From positions 1 to 64,000 of the forward strand of contig NZ_JPMD01000004.1 of NCBI RefSeq assembly GCF_000732635.1: a stretch of 64,000 nt of DNA, read 5' to 3'. This document shows positions 52,761 to 62,328 of the stretch, in pieces. A program made the translations under genes and the position numbers. The notes below the pieces were generated by a model, which saw only the letters and a program-made list of their open reading frames with translations, was not told where the DNA came from and did no database searches. Position 1 is the first letter of the stretch; each line of letters opens with the position of its first letter. This stretch comes from Clostridium sulfidigenes (GTDB lineage Bacteria > Bacillota > Clostridia > Clostridiales > Clostridiaceae).

Positions 52761-52930
52761 ACACGACAATTTAAAACAAAATGTTTGAAACGTATTGATT
52801 TAAATATTATGATAATATATAATTAGTTTAATGATAAAAGATAGTTATTGATTGCTATCTTTATTATAAAAGTTACACACTAACATTCTATGTGAAAAAA
52901 TTATCATTAAAATATTGAGGGGGTTTATTT

Positions 52931-54868
52931 ATGAAATTTAATAATCTTTTTAATCCTATAAAAATAAGAGAAATGGAGATTAGAAATAGGGTTGAATTTC
53001 CAGCTATGGGTACAAAAATGTCAACAGAAGATGGATATGTAACAGAAAAGCTAATTGATTATCACGTAGCTAGAGCTTTAGGCGGAAATGGTTTAAACTT
53101 TACTGAAGTATGTTCAGTATATGATAAAGCAAATCCTAAAGACTTTTTAGGAATCTGTGATGACAAATATATTCCAGGTTTAAAGAAATTAGCTGATTCT
53201 ATTCATGAAGCAGGTGCAAAAGCTGGTGTTCAATTATGGCTTGGTGGTATGGCAGTAGGTAGCGATCCTACAGCTAAGATGATAGTACCAAGTGATGTAC
53301 CAATAAAAGGAACGGATTATGTTATACCAGGTGCTAGCTTAGAAACTATAAAAGAATGTGTTAAAGCTTTTGGAGATGCAGCTAAAAGAGCTGTTGAAGC
53401 TGGATTTGATACTGTGGAATTCCATGCTGGACATAACTATACACCTCACTCATTTTTAAGTGGTGCTTTTAATAAAAGAACTGATGAATATGGCGGTTCC
53501 CTTGAAAATCGTTCAAGATTTTTAATAGAATGTATAGAAGCTATACGTAATAATATTCCAGAAGATATGCCTTTATTTATGCGTATAGATGCTCACGATG
53601 ATTGTGTAGAAAATGGATTAACTATAGAAGATGTTATTGAATTTTGTAAGTTAGCAAAAACTGCTGGAGTTGATGTATTAGATATATCAAGAGGAAACTT
53701 CACCACTAATGCAGTAAAATATGAAGTTCCACCAGTTGACTTACCAAGAGGATTTAACGTAGACAATGCTGCAAGAATTAAAAAAGAAACAGGTATGATT
53801 ACTGTTGCAGTAGGAAGAATTAATGACCCTGAACAAGCAGATGAAATTATTAGAAGTGGTAAGGCTGATATGGTTGTAATCGGAAGAGCACAACTTGCAG
53901 ATCCAGAATTCTGTAATAAAGCTTATAGAGGAGATGTAGATAGCATAGTTCGTTGTGTTGGATGTAATCAAGGTTGTTATGATGGATTTGTTTCTACTGA
54001 AATGCCACACATAACATGCTTAAGAAATCCTGCATTAGGAAAAGAAAAAGAATATGCCCTTGTAAAAACTGATAATCCTAAAAAGGTATTGGTTATAGGT
54101 GGAGGAGTGGCTGGATTAGAAGCGGCTCTTACATTAAAGAAGAGAGGACATAATCCAATCTTATGTGAAGCAAGTGATTCTCTTGGAGGCCAATTCGCTC
54201 TTGCAGGAGCAGCTCCTAGAAAAGAAGAGATGAAGGAAGCAGCTATTGCTATGGGAGAAATGGCTAAGAGAGAGGGAGTTGAAATAAGACTTTCAACTCC
54301 AGTTACAGCGGATGTTATAAATGAAATATCACCAGATGAAGTTATAATAGCTATTGGTTCAGCTCCAATAAAACTAAATATTCCAGGTGCAGATTTACCA
54401 ATGGTGAGAAGCTCTCATGATGTATTAGCTGGAAAAGTAAGTGCAAGTGGAGATGTGGTAGTTATAGGTGGAGGTCTAGTTGGACTAGAGGTTGCAGAAT
54501 ATATTGCAGAAAAGGCTAGTAAGATAACTGTAGTAGAAATGTTAGATCAAGTAGCAAAGGATCTTGGAGACCTACGTAAAATTTGTGTTATGGAAAGTAT
54601 AGCTGAAGACGGAATAAGAACTATAACAAGTGCAAAATGTGTAGAGATAAAAGAAAATTCAATAGTTATAGACAAAGAAGGAACTTTAGAAGAAATACCA
54701 TGTGATTCAGTAGTAGTTGCTATAGGAGCAAGATCTAGAGACTTTTCAGAGATAGAAAACCTATGCAATGAAAAAGAAATTCCATGCCATGTTATAGGGG
54801 ATGCTATAAGAGCACGTAGAGCATTAAATTGTATCTTAGAAGCTGTAGATGTAGCAAGAAGCATTTAA
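52931..54868 (+). CDS. Old-yellow-enzyme type flavin/Fe-S oxidoreductase (2-enoate reductase-like)
   Basis: 645 aa. The N-terminal FMN TIM barrel (about 1-330; FNPIKIREMEIRNRVEFPAMGTKM, HAGHNYTPHSFLSGAFNKRTDEYGGSLENRSRF) is followed by Fe-S cysteines in CVGCNQGCYDGF plus a later TCLRNP, and FAD/NAD(P) domains (VIGGGVAGLEAALTLKKRGH near 375; VVIGGGLVGLEVAEYIAEK near 514). This is the 2-enoate reductase/BaiCD/dienoyl-CoA reductase architecture that reduces activated C=C bonds in anaerobes. Its substrate cannot be told from sequence. ATG 52931 after TTGAGGGGG. Confidence 0.87.
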   Translation: MKFNNLFNPIKIREMEIRNRVEFPAMGTKMSTEDGYVTEKLIDYHVARALGGNGLNFTEVCSVYDKANPKDFLGICDDKYIPGLKKLADSIHEAGAKAGVQLWLGGMAVGSDPTAKMIVPSDVPIKGTDYVIPGASLETIKECVKAFGDAAKRAVEAGFDTVEFHAGHNYTPHSFLSGAFNKRTDEYGGSLENRSRFLIECIEAIRNNIPEDMPLFMRIDAHDDCVENGLTIEDVIEFCKLAKTAGVDVLDISRGNFTTNAVKYEVPPVDLPRGFNVDNAARIKKETGMITVAVGRINDPEQADEIIRSGKADMVVIGRAQLADPEFCNKAYRGDVDSIVRCVGCNQGCYDGFVSTEMPHITCLRNPALGKEKEYALVKTDNPKKVLVIGGGVAGLEAALTLKKRGHNPILCEASDSLGGQFALAGAAPRKEEMKEAAIAMGEMAKREGVEIRLSTPVTADVINEISPDEVIIAIGSAPIKLNIPGADLPMVRSSHDVLAGKVSASGDVVVIGGGLVGLEVAEYIAEKASKITVVEMLDQVAKDLGDLRKICVMESIAEDGIRTITSAKCVEIKENSIVIDKEGTLEEIPCDSVVVAIGARSRDFSEIENLCNEKEIPCHVIGDAIRARRALNCILEAVDVARSI

Positions 54869-54886
54869 TAAATAACTTGTAAAAGT

Positions 54887-54931
54887 AAAATAGGATATAT
54901 AGTTCAGTAATGCTATATATCCTATTTTTTA
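54887..54931 (+). terminator. Intrinsic terminator
   Basis: AAAATAGGATATATAG (54887-54902) pairs with CTATATATCCTATTTT (54913-54928), then T-run. The first 12 bases of the arm equal those of the hairpin upstream of the gene (52719-52730). Confidence 0.85.
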
Positions 54932-55044
54932 TATAAACTTTTATAATAGTACATTATACTTAGTAACTAAATAAATTGATTATTATAAACATATAATGGA
55001 AAGTTAGATATGAAAGGTTTGTATAAACATAGATAAATAATTAA

Positions 55045-55095
55045 AAATATTATAATAACCCCTTTAATAATTTCTAGATGAATATTATAATATTT
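55045..55095 (+). repeat. AT-only 13-bp inverted repeat
   Basis: AAATATTATAATA (55045-55057) and TATTATAATATTT (55083-55095) are perfectly complementary. They lie in the 351-bp gene-free stretch 54869-55219, which apart from the terminator at 54887 shows only AT-rich DNA. No T-run or operator-like sequence helps assign a role. Confidence 0.35.
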
Positions 55096-55219
55096 AGAGA
55101 AGCTAAATTATATGACTATTATAACTATTTAGATATTTTAAAAACTAATGATTATTTTTATATCTAAAACTAAAAAAATAATGGGAATATAAAATTAATA
55201 TTATATAGGAGGGTGAAAA

Positions 55220-56254
55220 ATGATAACAGTAAATAAAGAAAATGTTTTAAATACAGCAAGAGAACTATTACTTACAGATAGTCCAAGTGGATTTTGCTAT
55301 GATGTTATGGATAAGATAGAAACTTGGGCAGAGAAATTAGGCTATAATTTCGAGAAAACTGTTAAAGGTTGTGGAATTATAACTGTTCCAGGAAAAAGTA
55401 ATGATAAAGTAGTAGGGTTATCAGCCCACGTAGATACATTAGGTGCTATGGTAAGATCTATTTCTAGTGAAGGTACTTTAAAGTTTACTTTAATTGGAGG
55501 ACCAATAGTTCCTACTTTAGATGCTGAATATTGTAAGGTTAGAACTAGAGAAGGAAAAATATATAATGGAACATTCCTAAGTACAAGTCCAGCAGCTCAC
55601 GTATTTGAAGATGCAAAATCTAAAGCTCGTGATCCAAAGAATATGGAAGTAAGACTTGATGAAGTTGTAAAATCTAAAGAAGATGTAGAAAAACTAGGCA
55701 TATGCCCTGGAGATTTTATATTTATAGATCCTAAAACTACTATAACAGAAAGTGGATTTTTGAAATCTAGATTTATAGATGATAAAGGTAGCGTTGCATG
55801 TTTAATGAATCTTCTTCATATATTAAGTAGCGAAAAGATAGTTCCTACCTATACTACTAAAGTATTTATATCTGTTTATGAAGAAGTTGGACATGGTTCA
55901 GCCTATATACCATCAGATATAACAGAAATGATAGCTGTAGATATGGGATGTATTGGAGAAGATTTATCTTGTACAGAATATGATGTTTCTATCTGTGCTA
56001 AGGATTCTAATGGGCCATATGATTTTAATATGACTACAGACCTAGTAAATCTTGCTAAAAGCAACGAAATAAAATATGCTGTAGACATTTATCCAATGTA
56101 TGGTTCAGATGTTGGAGCAGCACTTAGTGGTGGAAATAATATTAAAGGAGCACTAATAGGACCTGGAGTTCATGCTTCTCATGGAATGGAAAGAACTCAC
56201 TACACAGCTTTAGAAGGAACAATAAAATTATTATATGCTTACTTAACAAGATAG
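55220..56254 (+). CDS. M42 family metallopeptidase
   Basis: 344 aa. Metal and catalytic residues: SAHVDTLG near residue 68, FIDDKGSVACLMN near 179, YEEVGHGSAYI near 217, VDMGCIG near 234, and the late VHASHGMERTHYTALEG. Aminopeptidases of this family form tetrahedral assemblies degrading peptides in the cytosol. ATG 55220 after TAGGAGGG. A terminator follows. Confidence 0.9.
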   Translation: MITVNKENVLNTARELLLTDSPSGFCYDVMDKIETWAEKLGYNFEKTVKGCGIITVPGKSNDKVVGLSAHVDTLGAMVRSISSEGTLKFTLIGGPIVPTLDAEYCKVRTREGKIYNGTFLSTSPAAHVFEDAKSKARDPKNMEVRLDEVVKSKEDVEKLGICPGDFIFIDPKTTITESGFLKSRFIDDKGSVACLMNLLHILSSEKIVPTYTTKVFISVYEEVGHGSAYIPSDITEMIAVDMGCIGEDLSCTEYDVSICAKDSNGPYDFNMTTDLVNLAKSNEIKYAVDIYPMYGSDVGAALSGGNNIKGALIGPGVHASHGMERTHYTALEGTIKLLYAYLTR

Positions 56255-56259
56255 TTATT

Positions 56260-56306
56260 AAGACTCAATTTATCATTAGATATGGTAGGTTGAGTCTTGT
56301 TTTTAA
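56260..56306 (+). terminator. Intrinsic terminator
   Basis: AAGACTCAA (56260-56268) pairs with TTGAGTCTT (56290-56298), then T-rich. Confidence 0.72.
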
Positions 56307-56451
56307 AAGAAATTTTCCCCATGATTAAAGATATTGAAAAATATATAACAACATATAAGTAAAGCATAATTAGGTTTACATATAATTCAATATTAAGTAT
56401 AATTTAGATATATTATGGATATGAATTTTACGATAAAAAGGGGGAGACATA

Positions 56452-57828
56452 TTGAATTATAAAATAAAAAAAGAAATTATTATTACCCTTGCCTTTGTGA
56501 TAGGATTTATCCTTTTAATAGGAGGAATGTACATATCATTGCCAGCTAATGAGAAAAGCTATATAGGCAAAAATTCTTCTAATATAGATTTCACTAATTA
56601 TGAGGATTATTCTGCATTAGAAATTTTTGATGATAGTGTAAAGGATAAAAAGATAGTTTTGACTAATGAAGAAATTGGAATAAAGGAGAATGCGCAAATT
56701 CAATATAAATTTATATCTTACTTAATGGATACATGGAAGTTAAAATATTTTTTAGTTGATATAGGGTATGCAGAAGCTGCAATTATAAATGAATACTTGC
56801 AGACTGGAGATGAAGCCTTACTAGAATCATATAATAATAGTTCTATGGGATATGCATTTATTGGAGATTCAAAGCAGGAAATGCTAAAAAAATTATACCT
56901 AAAAAATAGTCAGCTTCCCGATAATAAAAAATTAAATATAATGGGAATAGGAATAAATGAGTCCTTTCAATCTGTTGAATTATATTTTAAAAGGATAATT
57001 AGTAGAAATCCAGATTTAACAGATAAGCAAATAGAAAATATAAATAATATTTTGGAAAACTTAAAAAGTGAAGAGATTATAACAAATATAAGTAATGATG
57101 AGGAATTAGAAAAAAGAAATAAAATAATTTTAAAGCATATAGATAATTTTTATAGTGATATTAATGCCAATGAGGAAGAATATAAAGAAGCTTTAAATAA
57201 TGATTTAAATAACATAAAAATTGTTTTAGATAATATAAAAAATTTGCAAGAAATTATGAAAACATATCATCAAGATGATTCAAATAATACAAATGGAAAT
57301 GAAAAGTATTCTCAATATTTATATGATAATTTGAATAGTTTCTATAAAGATATGAATATGAAAAGATGTTATATCCATGTATACCAGATATATAGCTATC
57401 AACATAAAATTTTAGATGTAGATTTTTTAGGAGCAAAAATTGCAAAGGATAAGAAATTTAAGGAGAAGGTTTTAGGGATTAATGTTATATACCAAAAAGG
57501 TAAATTTAATTTTGATAATACACAAATACAAATAAATACAGCAAGAGAAGATTTAAATACGCTCCTCGAAGAAATAAAGTTAGATAAAGAGGATATGGTA
57601 ATAGATTTAAACAACTCAAGAAGTCCATATAAAAGAAAATTTACTCCTATATATTTTCCATTTCCAGATGATATCTTATATTCACAAGAAGATGTAGCTG
57701 GGGAAGAAGTTGGAGGAATTATAGGGAAAAAACCAGGGGTAACTACTGATTATTTTCAAGGAGTAATTATTATAAAGAATCCTTCTATAGACGAAACTTA
57801 TTATAATAGATTATATAATAATCAATAA
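56452..57828 (+). CDS. Membrane-anchored, erythromycin-esterase-like protein lacking catalytic residues
   Basis: 458 aa with an N-terminal anchor (about residues 9-30, IITLAFVIGFILLIGGMYISL). The core resembles the erythromycin esterase fold: VKDKKIVLTNEEIGIKENAQIQYKFISYLMDTWKLKYFLVDIGYAEAAIINEYLQTGDEALLES parallels the usual GE-xx-HG segment and following helices, but His is replaced by Ile (NEEIG) and the later acidic residue context is changed. Lys/Asn-rich coiled segments fill the middle (about 180-270). It is likely a non-enzymatic member or divergent enzyme. TTG start 56452 after GGGGGAGA. Confidence 0.55.
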   Translation: MNYKIKKEIIITLAFVIGFILLIGGMYISLPANEKSYIGKNSSNIDFTNYEDYSALEIFDDSVKDKKIVLTNEEIGIKENAQIQYKFISYLMDTWKLKYFLVDIGYAEAAIINEYLQTGDEALLESYNNSSMGYAFIGDSKQEMLKKLYLKNSQLPDNKKLNIMGIGINESFQSVELYFKRIISRNPDLTDKQIENINNILENLKSEEIITNISNDEELEKRNKIILKHIDNFYSDINANEEEYKEALNNDLNNIKIVLDNIKNLQEIMKTYHQDDSNNTNGNEKYSQYLYDNLNSFYKDMNMKRCYIHVYQIYSYQHKILDVDFLGAKIAKDKKFKEKVLGINVIYQKGKFNFDNTQIQINTAREDLNTLLEEIKLDKEDMVIDLNNSRSPYKRKFTPIYFPFPDDILYSQEDVAGEEVGGIIGKKPGVTTDYFQGVIIIKNPSIDETYYNRLYNNQ

Positions 57829-57839
57829 ATAATTGGTTT

Positions 57840-57869
57840 ATTCAAGTCACTGCAATAAATGGCTTGAAT
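57840..57869 (+). terminator. Weak hairpin after the esterase-like gene
   Basis: ATTCAAGTC (57840-57848) and GGCTTGAAT (57861-57869) pair with one G-U; trailing bases are only partly T. Confidence 0.4.
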
Positions 57870-58025
57870 TTATTATAATAAAGTATTATTCTAAAGATGG
57901 AATACTAAATTTAAATTTTCATAAAAATAAATGTAAAGGTTTAAAAATCTAACGGAAAAGATAAAACAATCTAATCTGAAAGAAAACTATAAAACCAGAA
58001 CCATAGTTATTGTTATATATTATGG

Positions 58026-58066
58026 GTCTAGCTTTCTTTCTATATTAAGATGGCTAGACTTTTATT
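58026..58066 (+). terminator. Hairpin upstream of hydE
   Basis: GTCTAGC (58026-58032) pairs with GCTAGAC (58053-58059) followed by TTTTATTTTA. It lies 45 bp before hydE with no gene end nearby, so attenuation is possible. Confidence 0.5.
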
Positions 58067-58110
58067 TTAGGTTAAGTATATTATAAAATTATATTGTAAA
58101 GGGGAAAATT

Positions 58111-59163
58111 ATGATAAGAGATTTAATAGATAAGTTAGCTTTAACTAATGATTTATCTTCAGAGGAGTTATTGTACATATTAGATAATTTGGATGAAGAA
58201 AGTAAAAAATATTTAATAGAAAAAGCTCATGAAACTAGGATGAAAGTATATGGAGATAAAGTATATATAAGAGGTCTCATTGAATTCACTAATTACTGTA
58301 GCATGAATTGTGTTTATTGTGGAATTAGAGCAGAAAATAAAAATGCTGATAGATATAGACTTACTCTAGAAGAGATATTAGAATGTGCAGACCTAGGAGA
58401 TGAACTAGGATATAAAACTTTTGTATTACAAGGTGGAGAAGATCCATATTATACAGATGAAAGATTAGTACAGGTTATTAAAGCTATAAAACAAAGATAT
58501 CCTGAAAATGCTATAACAATTTCTTTAGGAGAGAGAAGTTATGAATCCTATAAGAAACTTTATGATGCAGGTGCAGATAGATACTTATTAAGACACGAAA
58601 CTGCTACAAAAGAACTTTATGATAGATTTCATCCAGGTGCTACCTTTGAGAATAGAAGACAATGCCTATACAACCTAAAGGAAATAGGATATCAAATAGG
58701 GGCAGGATTTATGGTGGGGTTACCTGGACAAGAAAATAAGGATTTAGTTAATGACTTAAGATTTATAAAAGAACTATCTCCTCATATGTGTGGATTGGGT
58801 CCTTTTATACCCCATAAGGACACAGTATTAAAGAATTGTAAATCAGGAACTTTAGAAAAAACTATTACTATGCTAGCTTTAGTAAGACTTTTAGTACCAA
58901 ATATTTTATTACCTGCTACTACAGCACTAGGTAGTATTAATCCTTTGGGAAGGGAGATGGGAATTAAAGCTGGAGCAAATGTTGTTATGCCTAACCTATC
59001 ACCAAGAAGTGTGAGAGAGAAATATTCTCTTTATGATGGAAAGATATGCACTGGAGATGAAGCAGCAGAATGTAGATATTGTATTGAAAATAGAATAAAA
59101 AGTGCAGGATTCCAGTTAGATATTACTAGAGGAGATAATTTAGACTGGATACGTAAGCAATAG
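58111..59163 (+). CDS. hydE: [FeFe]-hydrogenase H-cluster maturase HydE (radical SAM)
   Basis: 350 aa. CSMNCVYCGIRAENKNADRYRL contains the radical SAM C-x3-C-x2-C. Other HydE blocks: VLQGGEDPYYTDERL, LRHETATKELYDRFHPGATFENRRQCL, GFMVGLPGQ. It takes part in building the dithiomethylamine bridge of the H-cluster. Length normal. Start ATG 58111 after AAGGGG. It is followed 18 bp later by hydF; hydG is not in the window. Confidence 0.93.
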   Translation: MIRDLIDKLALTNDLSSEELLYILDNLDEESKKYLIEKAHETRMKVYGDKVYIRGLIEFTNYCSMNCVYCGIRAENKNADRYRLTLEEILECADLGDELGYKTFVLQGGEDPYYTDERLVQVIKAIKQRYPENAITISLGERSYESYKKLYDAGADRYLLRHETATKELYDRFHPGATFENRRQCLYNLKEIGYQIGAGFMVGLPGQENKDLVNDLRFIKELSPHMCGLGPFIPHKDTVLKNCKSGTLEKTITMLALVRLLVPNILLPATTALGSINPLGREMGIKAGANVVMPNLSPRSVREKYSLYDGKICTGDEAAECRYCIENRIKSAGFQLDITRGDNLDWIRKQ

Positions 59164-59181
59164 ATTAGAAGGAGAGAGAGA

Positions 59182-60372
59182 ATGAATACTACACCTAATT
59201 CTAATAGAACTCATATAGCTATATATGGTAAAACTAATGTAGGGAAATCATCATTATTAAATAAAATTCTTAAACAAGAAATTTCTATAGTTTCAGATGT
59301 AAGGGGAACTACTACAGACCCAGTTTCAAAGGCAATGGAGTTAATGCCAATTGGTCCAGTTCTATTTATTGATACAGCAGGACTTTGGGATGATACAAAG
59401 CTTGGAGCTGTAAGGAGTGAGAAAACTCTTGAAATAGTTAAGAGGACAGATTTAGCTCTATATGTTATGGATTCTGATGATATAGACATAAAAGCTTACG
59501 AAGAAGTAAAGTTAAATTTTAAAAAGTATAATGTGCCACATATCCTTGTCATTAATAAGATAGATGTTATAAATAATAATAAAATAAAAGAATTAAAAAA
59601 TGAGTTTTCTGAAGGTGTATTTGTATCTTCCATAACTGGTGAAGGGATTGAAACTCTAAAGGGAAAAATTATAGCTATGGTACAAGAGAATCAAGAGGAA
59701 CTTCCCATAATAGGTGATTTATTGCCTTATAATAGTAAGGTTGTTCTTGTGGTACCTATAGATTCAGAAGCACCGAAAGGAAGGTTAATATTACCTCAGG
59801 TTCAATGCATAAGAGATTGTTTAGATTATGGAATAAAAAGTTATGTAGTAAGAGATACAGAATTAGAATCTGCTCTGGTAGATATTAAGGATATAGACTT
59901 AGTAATAACAGATTCCCAAGCTTTTAAGAAGGTAGATAAAATAGTTCCATCTAATATTAAATTAACTAGTTTCTCTATGCTCTTTGCAAGACATAAAGGA
60001 GACCTATCTGTATTTGTAGAGGGGGCTAATAAAATCAAAGAACTTAATGAAAATTCACGAATACTTATATCAGAAAGCTGCTCTCATAATGTGTCTCATG
60101 AAGATATAGGAAAAGTTAAGATTCCAAAGCTTTTAAATAAACATGTAGGATTTGATCTTAATTATGAATATAGAGTTGGTCATGATTTCCCAGAGGATAT
60201 TGAAAAATATGATTTGATAATTCATTGTGGAGCATGTATGATAAACAGAAAAACTGTTATTAACAGAATAAATCAGTGCAAAGATAAGAAGGTTTCTATA
60301 ACTAACTATGGAGTTATACTTGCGTATTTAACAGGTATTTTAGATAGAACCTTATCAATTTATAAAATGTAA
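59182..60372 (+). CDS. hydF: [FeFe]-hydrogenase H-cluster maturase HydF (GTPase scaffold)
   Basis: 396 aa. GTPase G1 YGKTNVGKSSLLNKI near residue 13, G3 DTAGLWDD near 64, G4 INKIDV. The C-terminal Fe-S region has SCSHNVSHEDIG near residue 294 and IHCGACMINRKT near 345, the CxH..CxxC ligands. HydF assembles the di-iron subcluster and hands it to hydrogenase. Start ATG 59182 after AAGGAGAG. It forms an operon with hydE. Confidence 0.93.
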   Translation: MNTTPNSNRTHIAIYGKTNVGKSSLLNKILKQEISIVSDVRGTTTDPVSKAMELMPIGPVLFIDTAGLWDDTKLGAVRSEKTLEIVKRTDLALYVMDSDDIDIKAYEEVKLNFKKYNVPHILVINKIDVINNNKIKELKNEFSEGVFVSSITGEGIETLKGKIIAMVQENQEELPIIGDLLPYNSKVVLVVPIDSEAPKGRLILPQVQCIRDCLDYGIKSYVVRDTELESALVDIKDIDLVITDSQAFKKVDKIVPSNIKLTSFSMLFARHKGDLSVFVEGANKIKELNENSRILISESCSHNVSHEDIGKVKIPKLLNKHVGFDLNYEYRVGHDFPEDIEKYDLIIHCGACMINRKTVINRINQCKDKKVSITNYGVILAYLTGILDRTLSIYKM

Positions 60373-60428
60373 ATTATTCCATATAGAATATAAATTTGAC
60401 AATTCAAATAGCAAGGTATAAAATATCT

Positions 60429-60530
60429 ATGGGTGTAAAGCTTATTTTGCACCCATAAATAATAGCATAAGCATTAAGCTTCAGAGGACGATAATCTTCC
60501 ACTGAGGCTATGTTCGTTGCCACGATACCC
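60429..60530 (+). ncRNA. GC-rich structured RNA candidate upstream of the SulP gene
   Basis: A GC-rich island in AT-rich DNA. Hairpin one: ATGGGTGTAAA (60429-60439) with TTTGCACCCAT (60446-60456), one G-U. Hairpin two: GCTTCAG (60478-60484) with CTGAGGC (60502-60508), then an A-A mismatch and GGA/TCC (60486-60488, 60498-60500). Hairpin three: TCGT (60514-60517) with ACGA (60522-60525), loop TGCC. ACGATA occurs twice (near 60488 and 60522). This could be a cis-regulatory RNA for the SulP gene at 60614; no known riboswitch class could be assigned. Confidence 0.45.
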
Positions 60531-60613
60531 TACTTTAGTACTTATTAGTAGAAATAAGTATTAAAATAGAATATTGTTGAGTGACTAAAGCTAAAGTAAA
60601 GGATGGATAAAAG

Positions 60614-62275
60614 ATGTCACCAAAGATTTTTACTCTTATTAACGAGAAAAAAATTACTAAAGAGCAAGTAATGAAGGATGTTATGGCTGGAATTATAGTA
60701 GCTATAATAGCATTACCACTTTCCATTGCACTAGGTATATCTTCTGGAGTATCTCCGGAAAAAGGCCTTATCACTGCTATAGTTGCTGGATTTATAATTT
60801 CTTTTTTAGGTGGAAGTAGAGTGCAAATAGGAGGACCCACCGGAGCTTTTGTAGTTATAGTTTATACTATAGTACAAATGTATGGTATTAATGGTCTTAT
60901 AATAGCAACCCTTATGGCTGGAATTATGCTTGTTATAATGGGAGTATTAAAATTAGGAGATCTTATAAAGTATGTGCCACATACTATAACTGTAGGTTTT
61001 ACTAGTGGGATAGCCATAACTTTATTATCTACACAAGTTAAAGATTTTTTAGGACTTAATATTAAAAATGTACCAGCAGAGTTTATACCTAAGTGGCAAA
61101 GCTACTTTTCTAATATGGGTACTTTAAATATTACTGCACTTTTAGTTGGAGTTGTATGTATACTGATAATGGTGTTTTGGCCAAAGGTAAATAAAACTAT
61201 TCCGGGTTCCGTTATAGCACTTATTGTATCTACTCTAGCAGTTCAGTTATTTAATTTACCAGTAGAAACAATAGGTAGTAGATATGCACAAATATCATCT
61301 AGTATACCAGTGCCTTCAATTCCCATGTTTGAAATAGAAACAATAAAAGTTTTATTTAAGCCAGCTATGACTATTGCCATATTAGCAGCTATAGAATCCC
61401 TATTATCAGCAGTTGTAGCAGATGGAATGATAGATGATAGTCATGATTCCAATATGGAGCTCATTGCTCAAGGTATTGGAAATATAGGTTCAGCTTTATT
61501 TGGAGGAATTCCAGCTACAGGAGCCATTGCAAGAACAGCAGCTAATGTTAAAAATGGTGGTAGAAGTCCAATTTCAGGAATGGTACATGCTATAACCTTA
61601 TTATTAATAATGCTATTATTTATGCCTTTAGCTAAAATGATACCTATGACAACTTTGGCAGCAGTATTAATTGTAGTTTCTTATAATATGGGTGAGTGGT
61701 CAACCTTTAAATCCCTTCTTAAAGCACCAAAAAGTGATATTATAATTTTACTTTTAACTTTTATATTTACTATAGTATTTGATTTAGTAGTAGCTATAGA
61801 GATAGGAATGATTCTAGCTATGTTCTTATGGATAAGAAGATTAGCTGAAACTACAGATATTAAAAAAGTTCAAGGAATAAAAAGCAAAAGAAATAAAGAT
61901 GGAGAAGTAATACAGATTGATAATAATAAAATTTTAATATATGAAGTAAACGGACCTTTCTTCTTTGGAGTAGTTCAAGATTTTATTAAGATGATAAGTA
62001 AAATTGAGACTGCAGCAGAAGTATTATTATTAGACATGAGGCATACTCAAGCATTAGATGCCAGTGCAATTTCAGCGCTAGAAAGGTTACACAATCATTG
62101 TAATAAGCACAATATAAAACTGATAATATCCAATCTACAACTACAACCTAAAAAAGCACTTACTAAAATGGAGTTTGTAAAATCCTTAGGTGAAGAAGCG
62201 GTGTTTAATACGAGAGAAGAAGGATTAAAGGCTGCACATGAGTATATAAATATAGAAGAAAAGCTTTTGGGATAA
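60614..62275 (+). CDS. SulP family anion transporter
   Basis: 553 aa. About 12-14 hydrophobic helices (VMAGIIVAIIALPLSIALGISSGVSPEKGLITAIVAGFI is the SulP signature) and a C-terminal STAS domain from about residue 450 (ILIYEVNGPFFFGVVQDFI, LLLDMRHTQALDASAISALERL). Members carry sulfate, bicarbonate, or other anions; the ion is not determinable here. Start ATG 60614 after AAAGGA. A structured RNA candidate lies 84 bp upstream. Confidence 0.9.
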   Translation: MSPKIFTLINEKKITKEQVMKDVMAGIIVAIIALPLSIALGISSGVSPEKGLITAIVAGFIISFLGGSRVQIGGPTGAFVVIVYTIVQMYGINGLIIATLMAGIMLVIMGVLKLGDLIKYVPHTITVGFTSGIAITLLSTQVKDFLGLNIKNVPAEFIPKWQSYFSNMGTLNITALLVGVVCILIMVFWPKVNKTIPGSVIALIVSTLAVQLFNLPVETIGSRYAQISSSIPVPSIPMFEIETIKVLFKPAMTIAILAAIESLLSAVVADGMIDDSHDSNMELIAQGIGNIGSALFGGIPATGAIARTAANVKNGGRSPISGMVHAITLLLIMLLFMPLAKMIPMTTLAAVLIVVSYNMGEWSTFKSLLKAPKSDIIILLLTFIFTIVFDLVVAIEIGMILAMFLWIRRLAETTDIKKVQGIKSKRNKDGEVIQIDNNKILIYEVNGPFFFGVVQDFIKMISKIETAAEVLLLDMRHTQALDASAISALERLHNHCNKHNIKLIISNLQLQPKKALTKMEFVKSLGEEAVFNTREEGLKAAHEYINIEEKLLG

Positions 62276-62281
62276 AATTAA

Positions 62282-62328
62282 AGGTTCTGTATAAATAGTT
62301 TACTATTTGCATACAGAACCTATTTTTA
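62282..62328. terminator. Bidirectional intrinsic terminator
   Basis: AGGTTCTGTAT (62282-62292) pairs with ATACAGAACCT (62311-62321), plus an inner AAATAG/CTATTT stem, followed by T-rich DNA, between convergent genes. Confidence 0.85.
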
